A stretch of DNA of 64,000 nt from Cellulomonas marina (GTDB lineage: Bacteria > Actinomycetota > Actinomycetes > Actinomycetales > Cellulomonadaceae): positions 1-64,000 of the forward strand of contig NZ_FOKA01000010.1 of assembly GCF_900111925.1 (NCBI RefSeq). The letters run 5' to 3'. Below the pieces are notes generated by a model. The model had not been told where the DNA came from. It did no database searches and was given only the letters and a program-made list of their open reading frames with translations. The translations under genes were made by a program, and so were the position numbers. This document shows, piece by piece, positions 16,925 to 24,363 of the stretch; the stretch's first letter is position 1, and each line of letters opens with the position of its first letter.

Positions 16925-17446
16925 GTGACCTCCCTGACGACCGAGGCCGTCGAGCTGCCGGGTGTCCGGCCCGCGGACCCGCCCACCGAGATGCTGCCGG
17001 GGAGGCTGTGGCACGGCGGCATCCCGGTCGACTACGACTGGGCGCGCGCGACGGGCATCACGGCCGTGATCGACGTGGCCGACCCCGACGCGCACCCACC
17101 CGCCGGCGCCACCGACGGCCTGCTCTACGTGAAGTCCCCGCTCGTCGACGGCGAGGACCTCCCGGACGCCGGGCTCGTGCTGCGGCTGGCCTCGCTCGTC
17201 GCCGGGCTCATGGCCGACGGGCACCAGGTGCTCGTCCACTGCACCTTCGGCCGGAACCGGTCGGGCCTGCTCGTGTCCCTCGTCGTGCGGGAGGCGCTGG
17301 GCCTGCCGGGCGACGAGGCGCTCGCGTACGTGCAGCAGCGCCGCGAGGGCACCGTCAACAACACGGCGTTCGCGGCGTGGCTGCGCGGGCTGCCCGCGCC
17401 CGAGGACCGGCCGGAGCCGGTGGACGTGGCGCGCCCGGGCGACTGA
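16925..17446 (+). CDS. Dual-specificity protein phosphatase
   Basis: A 173-residue cytosolic phosphatase of the DSP/Tyr-phosphatase fold. The P-loop HCTFGRNRSGLL near residue 100 carries the Cys and Arg of the HCx5R motif. A general-acid Asp is probably in the VDGEDLPDAG loop before it. It may remove phosphate from Ser/Thr/Tyr residues; the substrate is unknown. The GTG start has no strong ribosome site and sits 8 bp after the previous frame. An 11-bp triple repeat (ACCGGCGTCGC) follows the stop at about 17459-17500. Confidence 0.82.
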   Translation: MTSLTTEAVELPGVRPADPPTEMLPGRLWHGGIPVDYDWARATGITAVIDVADPDAHPPAGATDGLLYVKSPLVDGEDLPDAGLVLRLASLVAGLMADGHQVLVHCTFGRNRSGLLVSLVVREALGLPGDEALAYVQQRREGTVNNTAFAAWLRGLPAPEDRPEPVDVARPGD

Positions 17447-17563
17447 CGGTTGCACCGGCGCCGCACCGGCGTCGCACCGGCGTCGCACCGGCGTCGCCCC
17501 GAGGAGCCCCGGGGGACGAGCCCGCGACGGACCCGGGCACCGGGTGCCGGCGGTGACCCGACG

Positions 17564-18583
17564 TCAGAGCGGGGTGCGCCACTCCGCGACGGCGTCGTCG
17601 AGCCAGGCGAGCGACCCGTCGCCCTGGCGGCGGCAGTCCCAGAGCCGGAAACCGACGCCGCCGAGCGCCGCGATCCGGTCCAGGACGATGCGGCCGTCCC
17701 AGCCGCGCACGTCGTGCCCGTACTCGCGGCAGAACGCGAGGTAGGTCTCCGGGTCGAGCTCGCCCGTGTCCGCCCGCCGCGCCGCGCTGCCCAGGTCGTA
17801 CTCCCGCAGGGCGCGGGCCGCGAAGTCGAGGTCGATGAGCACCGGCCGACGGCCGTGCCGCAGCAGGTTCATGGGCGAGACGTCGCCGTGGACGGCCCCG
17901 ACCCCCAGCGGCGAGTCGAGCCGTGCGAGCTCGGCCAGCAGCGTGTCGCGCGCCGCGAGCAGGACGGCCGCCGCCTCGTCGGGCAGGTCCGCGACCTGCG
18001 GGGCGAGGCGCCGCAGCGGCTGCCACGCGGGCAGGTCGGCGTCGGCGTGCGCGGCGTGGAAGCGCTGGAGCAGCCGACCCGTCCGGGCCCAGTCCACGGG
18101 GCCGGTGCTGGTCAGCCACGGCTGCACGGTCACGACGCCCCACGACGTGATGACGGGACCGGCGGTCGGCAGGAGGGCCGTGCGCGACCCGGCCAGGGCG
18201 GCGGCCGTCCGGCTCAGGTGGGTCGGGTCCGTGCCCGGCGGGTAGACCTTGACGGCCTCGTCGCCGCAGCGCAGGACGACCGTCGTCAGGGCGCTGACCA
18301 CCTGCACGTCGGGGCTGATGCCCGGCAGGGCCAGGCGCGCCTCGTCGAGCGCGAGCAGCGCCTCGGTCACGCCCCACGGACCGGTGGGCAGCGGCAGCGG
18401 GTCGGGCGTCGCCAGCCAGGCGGCGGGGGCGGCCGACGCCCCGGGGCGGTGCGGCGCGCGGTCGGCCGCGTAGCCCGGAGCCGTGTCCCGAGCCGTGTCC
18501 GACGGGGTGTCCGAGGAGGCGCCCAGGACCGGGCCCAGCGCGGGCTCGAGCGTCGGGTCGGGCAGGGGTGCGAAGAGCGACAC
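17564..18583 (-). CDS. Aminoglycoside phosphotransferase-family kinase
   Basis: A 339-residue protein kinase-like enzyme of the APH/choline kinase superfamily. The catalytic loop GAVHGDVSPMNLL has the Brenner HxDxxxxN pattern near residue 230, and the metal-binding VLIDLDFAA follows. An ATP lysine is probably the one in DEAVKVYPPG. The substrate is unknown: small-molecule alcohols, sugars or antibiotics are all possible. The GTG at 18583 follows CTGGGAGACCCT, a good ribosome site, and removes a non-homologous extension. A CGTTCGGGTGA motif lies about 120 bp upstream. Confidence 0.8.
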   Translation of the reverse strand: MSLFAPLPDPTLEPALGPVLGASSDTPSDTARDTAPGYAADRAPHRPGASAAPAAWLATPDPLPLPTGPWGVTEALLALDEARLALPGISPDVQVVSALTTVVLRCGDEAVKVYPPGTDPTHLSRTAAALAGSRTALLPTAGPVITSWGVVTVQPWLTSTGPVDWARTGRLLQRFHAAHADADLPAWQPLRRLAPQVADLPDEAAAVLLAARDTLLAELARLDSPLGVGAVHGDVSPMNLLRHGRRPVLIDLDFAARALREYDLGSAARRADTGELDPETYLAFCREYGHDVRGWDGRIVLDRIAALGGVGFRLWDCRRQGDGSLAWLDDAVAEWRTPL

Positions 18584-18701
18584 AGGGTCTCCCAGGACGT
18601 CCGTGGTGAGCGGGGGTTGCCACCACGCGACGTCGACGGCGGGGACCGCGACCGGGTTGGGCCTGGAGCGTACATCGGCACCGGCTCGGCCCGTATTGAC
18701 C

Positions 18702-18712
18702 CGTTCGGGTGA
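18702..18712. promoter_or_regulatory. CGTTCGGGTGA motif upstream of the phosphotransferase gene
   Basis: CGTTCGGGTGA lies between the phosphotransferase start (18583) and the MFS gene stop (18736). The centre ACCCGTTCGGGT is a perfect palindrome. The same 11-mer with C for the second T occurs at 24231, 24343 and 31064, each upstream of a gene. Confidence 0.4.
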
Positions 18713-18735
18713 CCTTTCTCGCAGCCGCTCGGCTC

Positions 18736-20244
18736 TCAGCGGGCCGAGGGGTGGGCCCCCTCCGCGCGCACCGCACCCCGCCGCTTCGTCGACGTGACGG
18801 GGTCGGTGATGTCCTCGAGCGACTGCCGCTCGGCGTTGATCCCGATGAACCAGGCGACGAGCCCGCCGATGAGCATGAGCCCGGCGCCGAGGAAGTACCC
18901 CGCGGTGAGCGGCCCGCGCTCCGACCCGTCCCCGACGAGGCTCGCGTACACCCCGGCGGCCACCGCGCCGGAGAGCTGGGCGATGCAGAAGAAGAAGGCG
19001 ATGGCCTGCCCGCGCAGCTCCAGCGGGAAGATCTCGCTGACCGTGAGGTAGGCGGACGAGGCCCCGGCGGAGGCGAAGAAGAAGCAGACGCACCACAGCA
19101 CGGTCTGGGTCACCGCGGTGAGAGCGCCGGCGCTGAACAGCACCGCGGCCAGCGCCAGCACGACCGCCGAGATGCCGTACGTCAGCAGGATCATCTTGCG
19201 CCGGCCCCACACGTCGAACAGGTGCCCCAGCAGCAGCGGCCCCAGCAGGTTCCCGAACGCGAACGGGATGAAGTAGAGCGGGACGCTCTCGGACGGCACG
19301 TCGAAGTGGAACTTCAGCACCAGTGCGTAGGAGAAGAAGATCGCGTTGTAGAGGAACGACTGCGTGATCATCATCGTCGCGCCGAGGACCGCCCGGCGCG
19401 GGTACTCGCGGAACATGATCCGCGCGACGCGGGCGATCGGGATCGACTTCTCGCCGACGACCTCGATGGCCTTGCTCTCGTCGACCGGGGGCAGCTTCCC
19501 GCCCTGGTGCTCCACCGTCTCCTCGATGCCCGTGATCGTCCGCTCGGCCTCGTCGGCGTACCCGTGCGTGAGCTGCCAGCGGGGGGACTCGGGGATGTGC
19601 CGGCGGACGTAGATGATGACGAGGCCGAGCACCGGGCCGAGGAAGAAGCACAGGCGCCAGCCCCAGAAGATGGGGACGAGGTCCGGGTTGAGCAGCACGA
19701 GCGCTCCGAGGGAGCCGATGAGCGCGCCGCCCCAGTACGTGCCGTTGACGGCGATGTCGACGCGGCCGCGGTAGTGCGCCGGGATGAGCTCGTCGATCGC
19801 GGAGTTGATGGCCGTGTACTCGCCGCCGATGCCCATGCCGGCGATGAAGCGGAACGCCATGAAGGACCAGAGGTCCCAGGAGAGACCGGCCAGCCCGCTG
19901 CCGACGAGGTAGATCGTCAGCGTGAGGATGAACAGCCGCCGCCGCCCGAGCCGATCGGTCATGCGCCCGAAGACGAGCGCCCCGACGACCTGCCCGACGA
20001 GGTACACGGACGGGAGCAGGCCGACCTGCGCCGCCGGGATGCCCAGCCCGCTCTCGGGCTCGGTGATGATGGAGCCGACGTCGGCGACGAGCTGGACCTC
20101 CAGCCCGTCGAGGATCCACGACACCCCGAGCCCGACGACGACCATCCAGTGGAACCGCGTCCACGGGAGCCGGTCGAGCCGTGCCGGGATGAGGCTGCGG
20201 ACCGCCTCGGGCTGCGCCCCCTGGTCCTGCGTCGTCGCACTCAT
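18736..20244 (-). CDS. MFS transporter, metabolite:H+ symporter type
   Basis: A 502-residue major facilitator with 12 predicted membrane helices. The loop 2-3 signature is GRMTDRLGRRRLFILT and its repeat in the second half is GHLFDVWGRRKMILLT. The SP-family-like motif PESPRW and a long central loop point to sugar or organic-acid/aromatic-acid symport, but the substrate is not readable. The ATG follows GGGAGCGGTC. It stands alone between two minus-strand genes, with 56 bp to the MmpL gene. Confidence 0.88.
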   Translation of the reverse strand: MSATTQDQGAQPEAVRSLIPARLDRLPWTRFHWMVVVGLGVSWILDGLEVQLVADVGSIITEPESGLGIPAAQVGLLPSVYLVGQVVGALVFGRMTDRLGRRRLFILTLTIYLVGSGLAGLSWDLWSFMAFRFIAGMGIGGEYTAINSAIDELIPAHYRGRVDIAVNGTYWGGALIGSLGALVLLNPDLVPIFWGWRLCFFLGPVLGLVIIYVRRHIPESPRWQLTHGYADEAERTITGIEETVEHQGGKLPPVDESKAIEVVGEKSIPIARVARIMFREYPRRAVLGATMMITQSFLYNAIFFSYALVLKFHFDVPSESVPLYFIPFAFGNLLGPLLLGHLFDVWGRRKMILLTYGISAVVLALAAVLFSAGALTAVTQTVLWCVCFFFASAGASSAYLTVSEIFPLELRGQAIAFFFCIAQLSGAVAAGVYASLVGDGSERGPLTAGYFLGAGLMLIGGLVAWFIGINAERQSLEDITDPVTSTKRRGAVRAEGAHPSAR

Positions 20245-20300
20245 GACCGCTCCCTCGCGCCCCGGCCGGGACCCCTGTGCCCACGGCCTGACGGGGGGCG

Positions 20301-22454
20301 CTAGGACCGGTCTGTGAGCCCTGCAACAGGTGGGGCGGCGGCGACGGCGGGGGACCGCCCCTCGCGGCGGCCGTCACGGCTCCCGTCGTGGCTCCCGTGG
20401 TGGCGCCCGTGGTCGCCGCGCGGCGGGCGGCCCGGCCACCAGAACCGGTCGCCGAGCCAGACGGCCAGCGCCGGCACCAGCACGGTCCGCACCAGCAGGG
20501 TGTCGAGCAGGACGCCGATGCCGATGACCGTGCCGATCTGCGCCAGGACCACGAGCGGCAGGACGCCGAGGACCGCGAAGACCGCAGCCAGCAGGACGCC
20601 CGCGCTCGTGATGACCCCGCCGGTCGCGGTGAGCGCCCGCAGCACGCCCGTCCGCGTCCCGTGGTGGGCGGCCTCCTCCCGGGCGCGGGTGACGAGGAAG
20701 ATGTTGTAGTCCACGCCCAGCGCGACGAGGAACAGGAAGCTCAGCAGCGGCACCTGCACGTCGAGCGCGTCCTGGCCCAGAAGCCCGGAGAAGACCCACC
20801 AGGACAGCCCGAGGCTGGCGACGAAGGTGCCGACGACCGTGGCGACGAGGAGCACGGGCGCCAGCAGCGATCGCAGCAGCCCCACGAGCACGAGCAGGAC
20901 GAGCGCCAGCACCACCGGCACGATGACGGTCAGGTCCCGCACGGCGCCGGCGCGCTCGTCGACGGACTGCGCGTCCGAGCCGCCGACGTCGGTGGCGGGC
21001 ACGTCGGCCAGCGCCTCGCGCAGCGCCACGACGGTGTCGCGGGCCTCGGCCGAGCCCGGGGCGGCGGCGAGCACCGCGTCGAGCCGGACGAGGTCGTCCG
21101 TGCGGCCGGCCTCGCCGACCGCGTCGACCCCGGCCACGCCGGCGGCCAGCGTCTCGACGGTCGCCGCCTGGGCGGGCGTCGTGATGATGATCGCCGGGTC
21201 CGACGCGCCGGCCGGGAAGGACTCCCCGAGCCGCTCGGCGGCGGAGATCGCCTCGGGCGTCCGCGTGAACTGGTCCGCGTCCGACAGGCCGGTGCGGATG
21301 CCGAGCGCGCCGGACGACAGGGCGGCCAGCAGCGCGACGGTGGCCACGGCGAGGGTGGCGGGACGGCGGCCGACGAGCCCGCCCACGCGCGACCAGACCG
21401 TGCGGCGCTCGGTCGTCGCCGCGTCCCCGACCCGCGGCACCAGCGGCCAGAAGATGAACCGCCCGAACAGCACCAGCAGCGCCGGCAGCACGACGAGGCC
21501 GGCGAACGCCGCCAGCACGATGCCCACCGCGCTGGCCAGGCCGAGCGCGCGCGTGCCGGGCGTGAGCGAGAGGAGGAGGGCGAGGGCGGCCAGGACGACG
21601 GTCGACGAGGAGGCCAGCACGGCCTCCGCGGTCCGTCGCAGCGCGTGCCGCATGGCCCTGAACCGGTCGGCCTCGCGCCGCAGCTCGTCGCGGTAGCGGG
21701 AGATGAGCAGGAGCGCGTAGTCGGTGCCCGCGCCGAAGACGAGGACCGACAGGATCCCCGTGGTGGACTCGTCGAGCGGCAGGCCGGCCGCGTCGAGGAC
21801 ACCGGCCGCGGTGATCGACGCGAGGCGGTCCGTGATCCCCACCGTGAGCAGCGGGACCACCCACAGCCCGGGGCTGCGGTAGGTGACGACGAGCAGGACG
21901 GCGACGACGAGCGCGGTGGCCCCCAGCAGCCGGAAGTCGGCGCCCTCGAAGACCTCGGCCAGGTCGGCCTGGATGCCGGCCGGGCCCGTGAGCTGCGCGG
22001 TGACACCGTCCGGGAGGCCGTCGCGGGCCGTCGCGCGCAGCTCGGCCACCTCCTCGGACAGCGTCGAGGCCGACGTCGCGGGCAGGGCCAGCGTGACGAT
22101 CGCGGCCGACCCGTCCTCGCTGGGGATCAGCGGGGAGGCCTGCGCCCCTTCGACGACGCCGGTCAGCGCGCCGACCCGCTCGCCGACGGCGGCCAGGTCG
22201 TCGGGCGTGAGCGTCCCGGAGTCGGCGGTGAACAGCACGACGGCGGCGGAGGTGTCGGCGGTCGGCAGGCTCTCCTGGCGCAGGGTCGCGGACGTGCTCT
22301 CGGCCCCGCGGGGGAGCTGGGCGTCCGGGTACTGCGCGGACGTGCTGCCTGTGTCGGCGCCGGTGGCGAAGCCGAACGCCGCGAGGAGGGTGGCGACGAC
22401 CACCACGAGCAGCGACGCCCGACGCCCCACGATGGTGCGCACGATCCGGTCCAT
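20301..22454 (-). CDS. MMPL family (RND superfamily) transporter
   Basis: A 717-residue membrane exporter with two repeated halves. Each has one leading helix, a large extracellular loop and a cluster of 5-6 helices. GTDYALLLISRYRDELR and GVDYNIFLVTRAREEA are the matching Asp-Tyr proton-relay motifs of MmpL proteins. It likely pumps lipids or drugs outwards using the proton gradient. It starts at an ATG after GAGGAG, divergent from a marR gene 77 bp away, which probably represses it. Confidence 0.9.
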   Translation of the reverse strand: MDRIVRTIVGRRASLLVVVVATLLAAFGFATGADTGSTSAQYPDAQLPRGAESTSATLRQESLPTADTSAAVVLFTADSGTLTPDDLAAVGERVGALTGVVEGAQASPLIPSEDGSAAIVTLALPATSASTLSEEVAELRATARDGLPDGVTAQLTGPAGIQADLAEVFEGADFRLLGATALVVAVLLVVTYRSPGLWVVPLLTVGITDRLASITAAGVLDAAGLPLDESTTGILSVLVFGAGTDYALLLISRYRDELRREADRFRAMRHALRRTAEAVLASSSTVVLAALALLLSLTPGTRALGLASAVGIVLAAFAGLVVLPALLVLFGRFIFWPLVPRVGDAATTERRTVWSRVGGLVGRRPATLAVATVALLAALSSGALGIRTGLSDADQFTRTPEAISAAERLGESFPAGASDPAIIITTPAQAATVETLAAGVAGVDAVGEAGRTDDLVRLDAVLAAAPGSAEARDTVVALREALADVPATDVGGSDAQSVDERAGAVRDLTVIVPVVLALVLLVLVGLLRSLLAPVLLVATVVGTFVASLGLSWWVFSGLLGQDALDVQVPLLSFLFLVALGVDYNIFLVTRAREEAAHHGTRTGVLRALTATGGVITSAGVLLAAVFAVLGVLPLVVLAQIGTVIGIGVLLDTLLVRTVLVPALAVWLGDRFWWPGRPPRGDHGRHHGSHDGSRDGRREGRSPAVAAAPPVAGLTDRS

Positions 22455-22501
22455 GTGACGATCTCCTCGGTACGCTCAGCGGGTATGTCATCAGGTGAGC
22501 A

Positions 22502-22517
22502 ATCTCCTGAACGAGAT
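22502..22517. promoter_or_regulatory. Candidate MarR operator
   Basis: The 77-bp gap between the divergent MmpL and marR genes contains the dyad ATCTC-6 nt-GAGAT, and a second ATCTCCT at 22460. This is a plausible site for the adjacent MarR protein. Confidence 0.4.
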
Positions 22518-22531
22518 GGAGGGTAGGGCGA

Positions 22532-22987
22532 GTGGCGGACGGGACGCAATCGCTCGAGGACCGCATGCGGGGGTCGGAGGTGCTGCAGGAGCTGCGGCGC
22601 ATGATCGGCGTCGCCGGTGCCGTCGGTCCGGCGGTCGCCGCGCGCGCCGGGCTGTCGTCCTCGGAGCTCGAGGCCCTCGAGCACCTCATGGCCGAGCCCC
22701 TGGGCCCGGTCGAGATCGCGAAGCGGCTGCACGTGACGTCGGCGGCCTCGTCCGGCATCGTCGACCGGCTGGAGCGCCGGGGCCACGTGGTCCGCGAGCC
22801 CCACCCCGACGACCGCCGGCGGACCCGCGTCGTCGTCACCCCCAGCGGACGCGCGGAGGTCGTGGCGCACCTCGTGCCCATGTTCACCGGCCTCGCCGAG
22901 GCCGAGGAGGCCCTGTCCGCGCACGACCGGGAGGTCGTCGCGGCGTTCCTGCGACGCGCGACGGACGCGATCACCGCGCTCCTGTAG
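22532..22987 (+). CDS. MarR family transcriptional regulator
   Basis: A 151-residue winged-helix regulator. The recognition helix region is GPVEIAKRLHVTSAASSGIVDRLERRGHV and the wing is HPDDRRRTRVVVT, both standard for MarR. Helices at each end form the dimer interface. It starts with GTG after GGAGGG. It is divergent from an MmpL exporter, so it probably represses that exporter and itself and is released by a small ligand. Confidence 0.9.
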   Translation: MADGTQSLEDRMRGSEVLQELRRMIGVAGAVGPAVAARAGLSSSELEALEHLMAEPLGPVEIAKRLHVTSAASSGIVDRLERRGHVVREPHPDDRRRTRVVVTPSGRAEVVAHLVPMFTGLAEAEEALSAHDREVVAAFLRRATDAITALL

Positions 22988-23010
22988 GCCTCGCGTGCCA
23001 CGGTGTGCCC

Positions 23011-23904
23011 GTGAGCGATCCGCTGCAGCTGTTCCCGGGCCGCGTCTTCGTCTCGACGGTGCTCGAGGCCCTGGTCACGAAGACGACGCTGTCCGGCGCC
23101 ATGGCGCGCCGCTACCTCCAGCGTGCCGCCATGGCGGGGTTCCTCATCGGGATCTTCTACGTCACGCACTACGCCGTGGTCGCGGCGTTCGACGCCGTCG
23201 CGGTCGGCGGGGGAGCGGCGGGGGACCCGACGACGCTGCGCCCGATCGGCCGGCTCGTCGGGGCGGTCGTCTTCGGATTCGCCCTCGTCTTCATCTACTG
23301 GTCGCGCTCGGAGCTGCTGACCTCGAACATGATGATCGTCTCCGTCGGCGCCTACCACCGGCGCACCGGCTGGGGGCACGCGCTGCGGCTGCTCGGCCTG
23401 TGCTACCTGGGCAACGCGCTGGGCGGGCTCGTCGTCGCCGCGCTGCTGCGGGTGTCCACGCTCACGGACGGCCCGGTCCTGGCCGAGATGGTCGCGGCCG
23501 TGGAGCACAAGCTGGCGTACGCCACCGACGGGCCGGGCGGCTGGGCCGACCTGCTCGTGCGCGCGGCGCTGTGCAACTTCTGCATCAACATCGCGATGCT
23601 CCTGGTCTACAACGGTCTCATCAAGGACGACCTGACGAAGGCGGTCGTCATGATCGCCTCGGTGTTCGTCTTCGCCTTCCTCGGGCTGGAGCACTCGGTG
23701 GCCAACACGGTCCTGTTCGCCATCGTCGGGCTCGAGCAGGGGATCGCGGTCGGGCCGGCCCTGGGCAACGTCGGCCTGGCGCTGCTCGGCAACTACGTCG
23801 GCGGCGGGCTCCTCGTCGGGTTCTTCTACGCCTACGTCAACGACGACCGCCGGTGGCTCGCGGGCCGCCCCGACCGGCAGCAGCAGGGGCCGGGCGGGGC
23901 CTGA
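23011..23904 (+). CDS. Formate/nitrite transporter family protein
   Basis: A 297-residue pentameric channel-type membrane protein with six helices. The repeated slits LCYLGNALGG and LALLGNYVGGG hold the conserved Asn-containing turns, and ALCNFCINIAMLL and HSVANTVLF are further family segments. It likely carries formate, nitrite or hydrosulfide. The GTG start lies 23 bp after marR, so co-transcription is possible though no shared function is evident. A 22-residue soluble tail ends the protein. Confidence 0.85.
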   Translation: MSDPLQLFPGRVFVSTVLEALVTKTTLSGAMARRYLQRAAMAGFLIGIFYVTHYAVVAAFDAVAVGGGAAGDPTTLRPIGRLVGAVVFGFALVFIYWSRSELLTSNMMIVSVGAYHRRTGWGHALRLLGLCYLGNALGGLVVAALLRVSTLTDGPVLAEMVAAVEHKLAYATDGPGGWADLLVRAALCNFCINIAMLLVYNGLIKDDLTKAVVMIASVFVFAFLGLEHSVANTVLFAIVGLEQGIAVGPALGNVGLALLGNYVGGGLLVGFFYAYVNDDRRWLAGRPDRQQQGPGGA

Positions 23905-24363
23905 CCGCCAGCGGCAGCCGACGAGGTCCGAGCGCCGGGGCGCGGTCCCCGCAGGCCGGCGGACCTCGTCGTCCGTCGGCCCGGCGGGCGCCGCCCTCCG
24001 CGCCGGCGGCGGGGCGACGCGCCGGCGGGAGGTCCGGGCGGGCGCCGTTGCCCGTCCGGTCGTCCCCCACTGTGCCACCGGCCGACGGGCGTGGTGCCCG
24101 TCACGGGCGGATCGTTGCCGGACCGAGACCTGGCAGCGGGGTGGGAGCGTTCCCGCCGACGTCCCGGCCGCGGCCTCGCCCCGCGAGGGGCCGTCGAGGG
24201 GAGGACGCGCAGGTGGGAGGCGCTGTGACACGTCCGGGTGATCTTCGTGACCGAGGGCCCTGACAGGGGTCACCACCCTGGCCGCGCGAACCGCCGGACG
24301 CCACCCTGGGCCCCGCTCCCGGACCCGGGAGGCACTGTCCCCCGTCCGGGTGAAGGACCTCCT
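23905..24363. other. Leader of the sugar dehydrogenase gene with two CGTCCGGGTGA sites
   Basis: A 459-bp gap with no credible gene. The first half is low-complexity GC-rich sequence with several small hairpins. The second half contains CGTCCGGGTGA at 24231-24241 and again at 24343-24353. The second copy ends 10 bp before the dehydrogenase start, beside its GAAGGA ribosome site. I see no known riboswitch core. Confidence 0.45.

Noticed and set aside
23905..24363. A c-di-GMP or other riboswitch before the sugar dehydrogenase
   Set aside because: Known conserved core sequences are not present; only the repeated CGTCCGGGTGA motif stands out.
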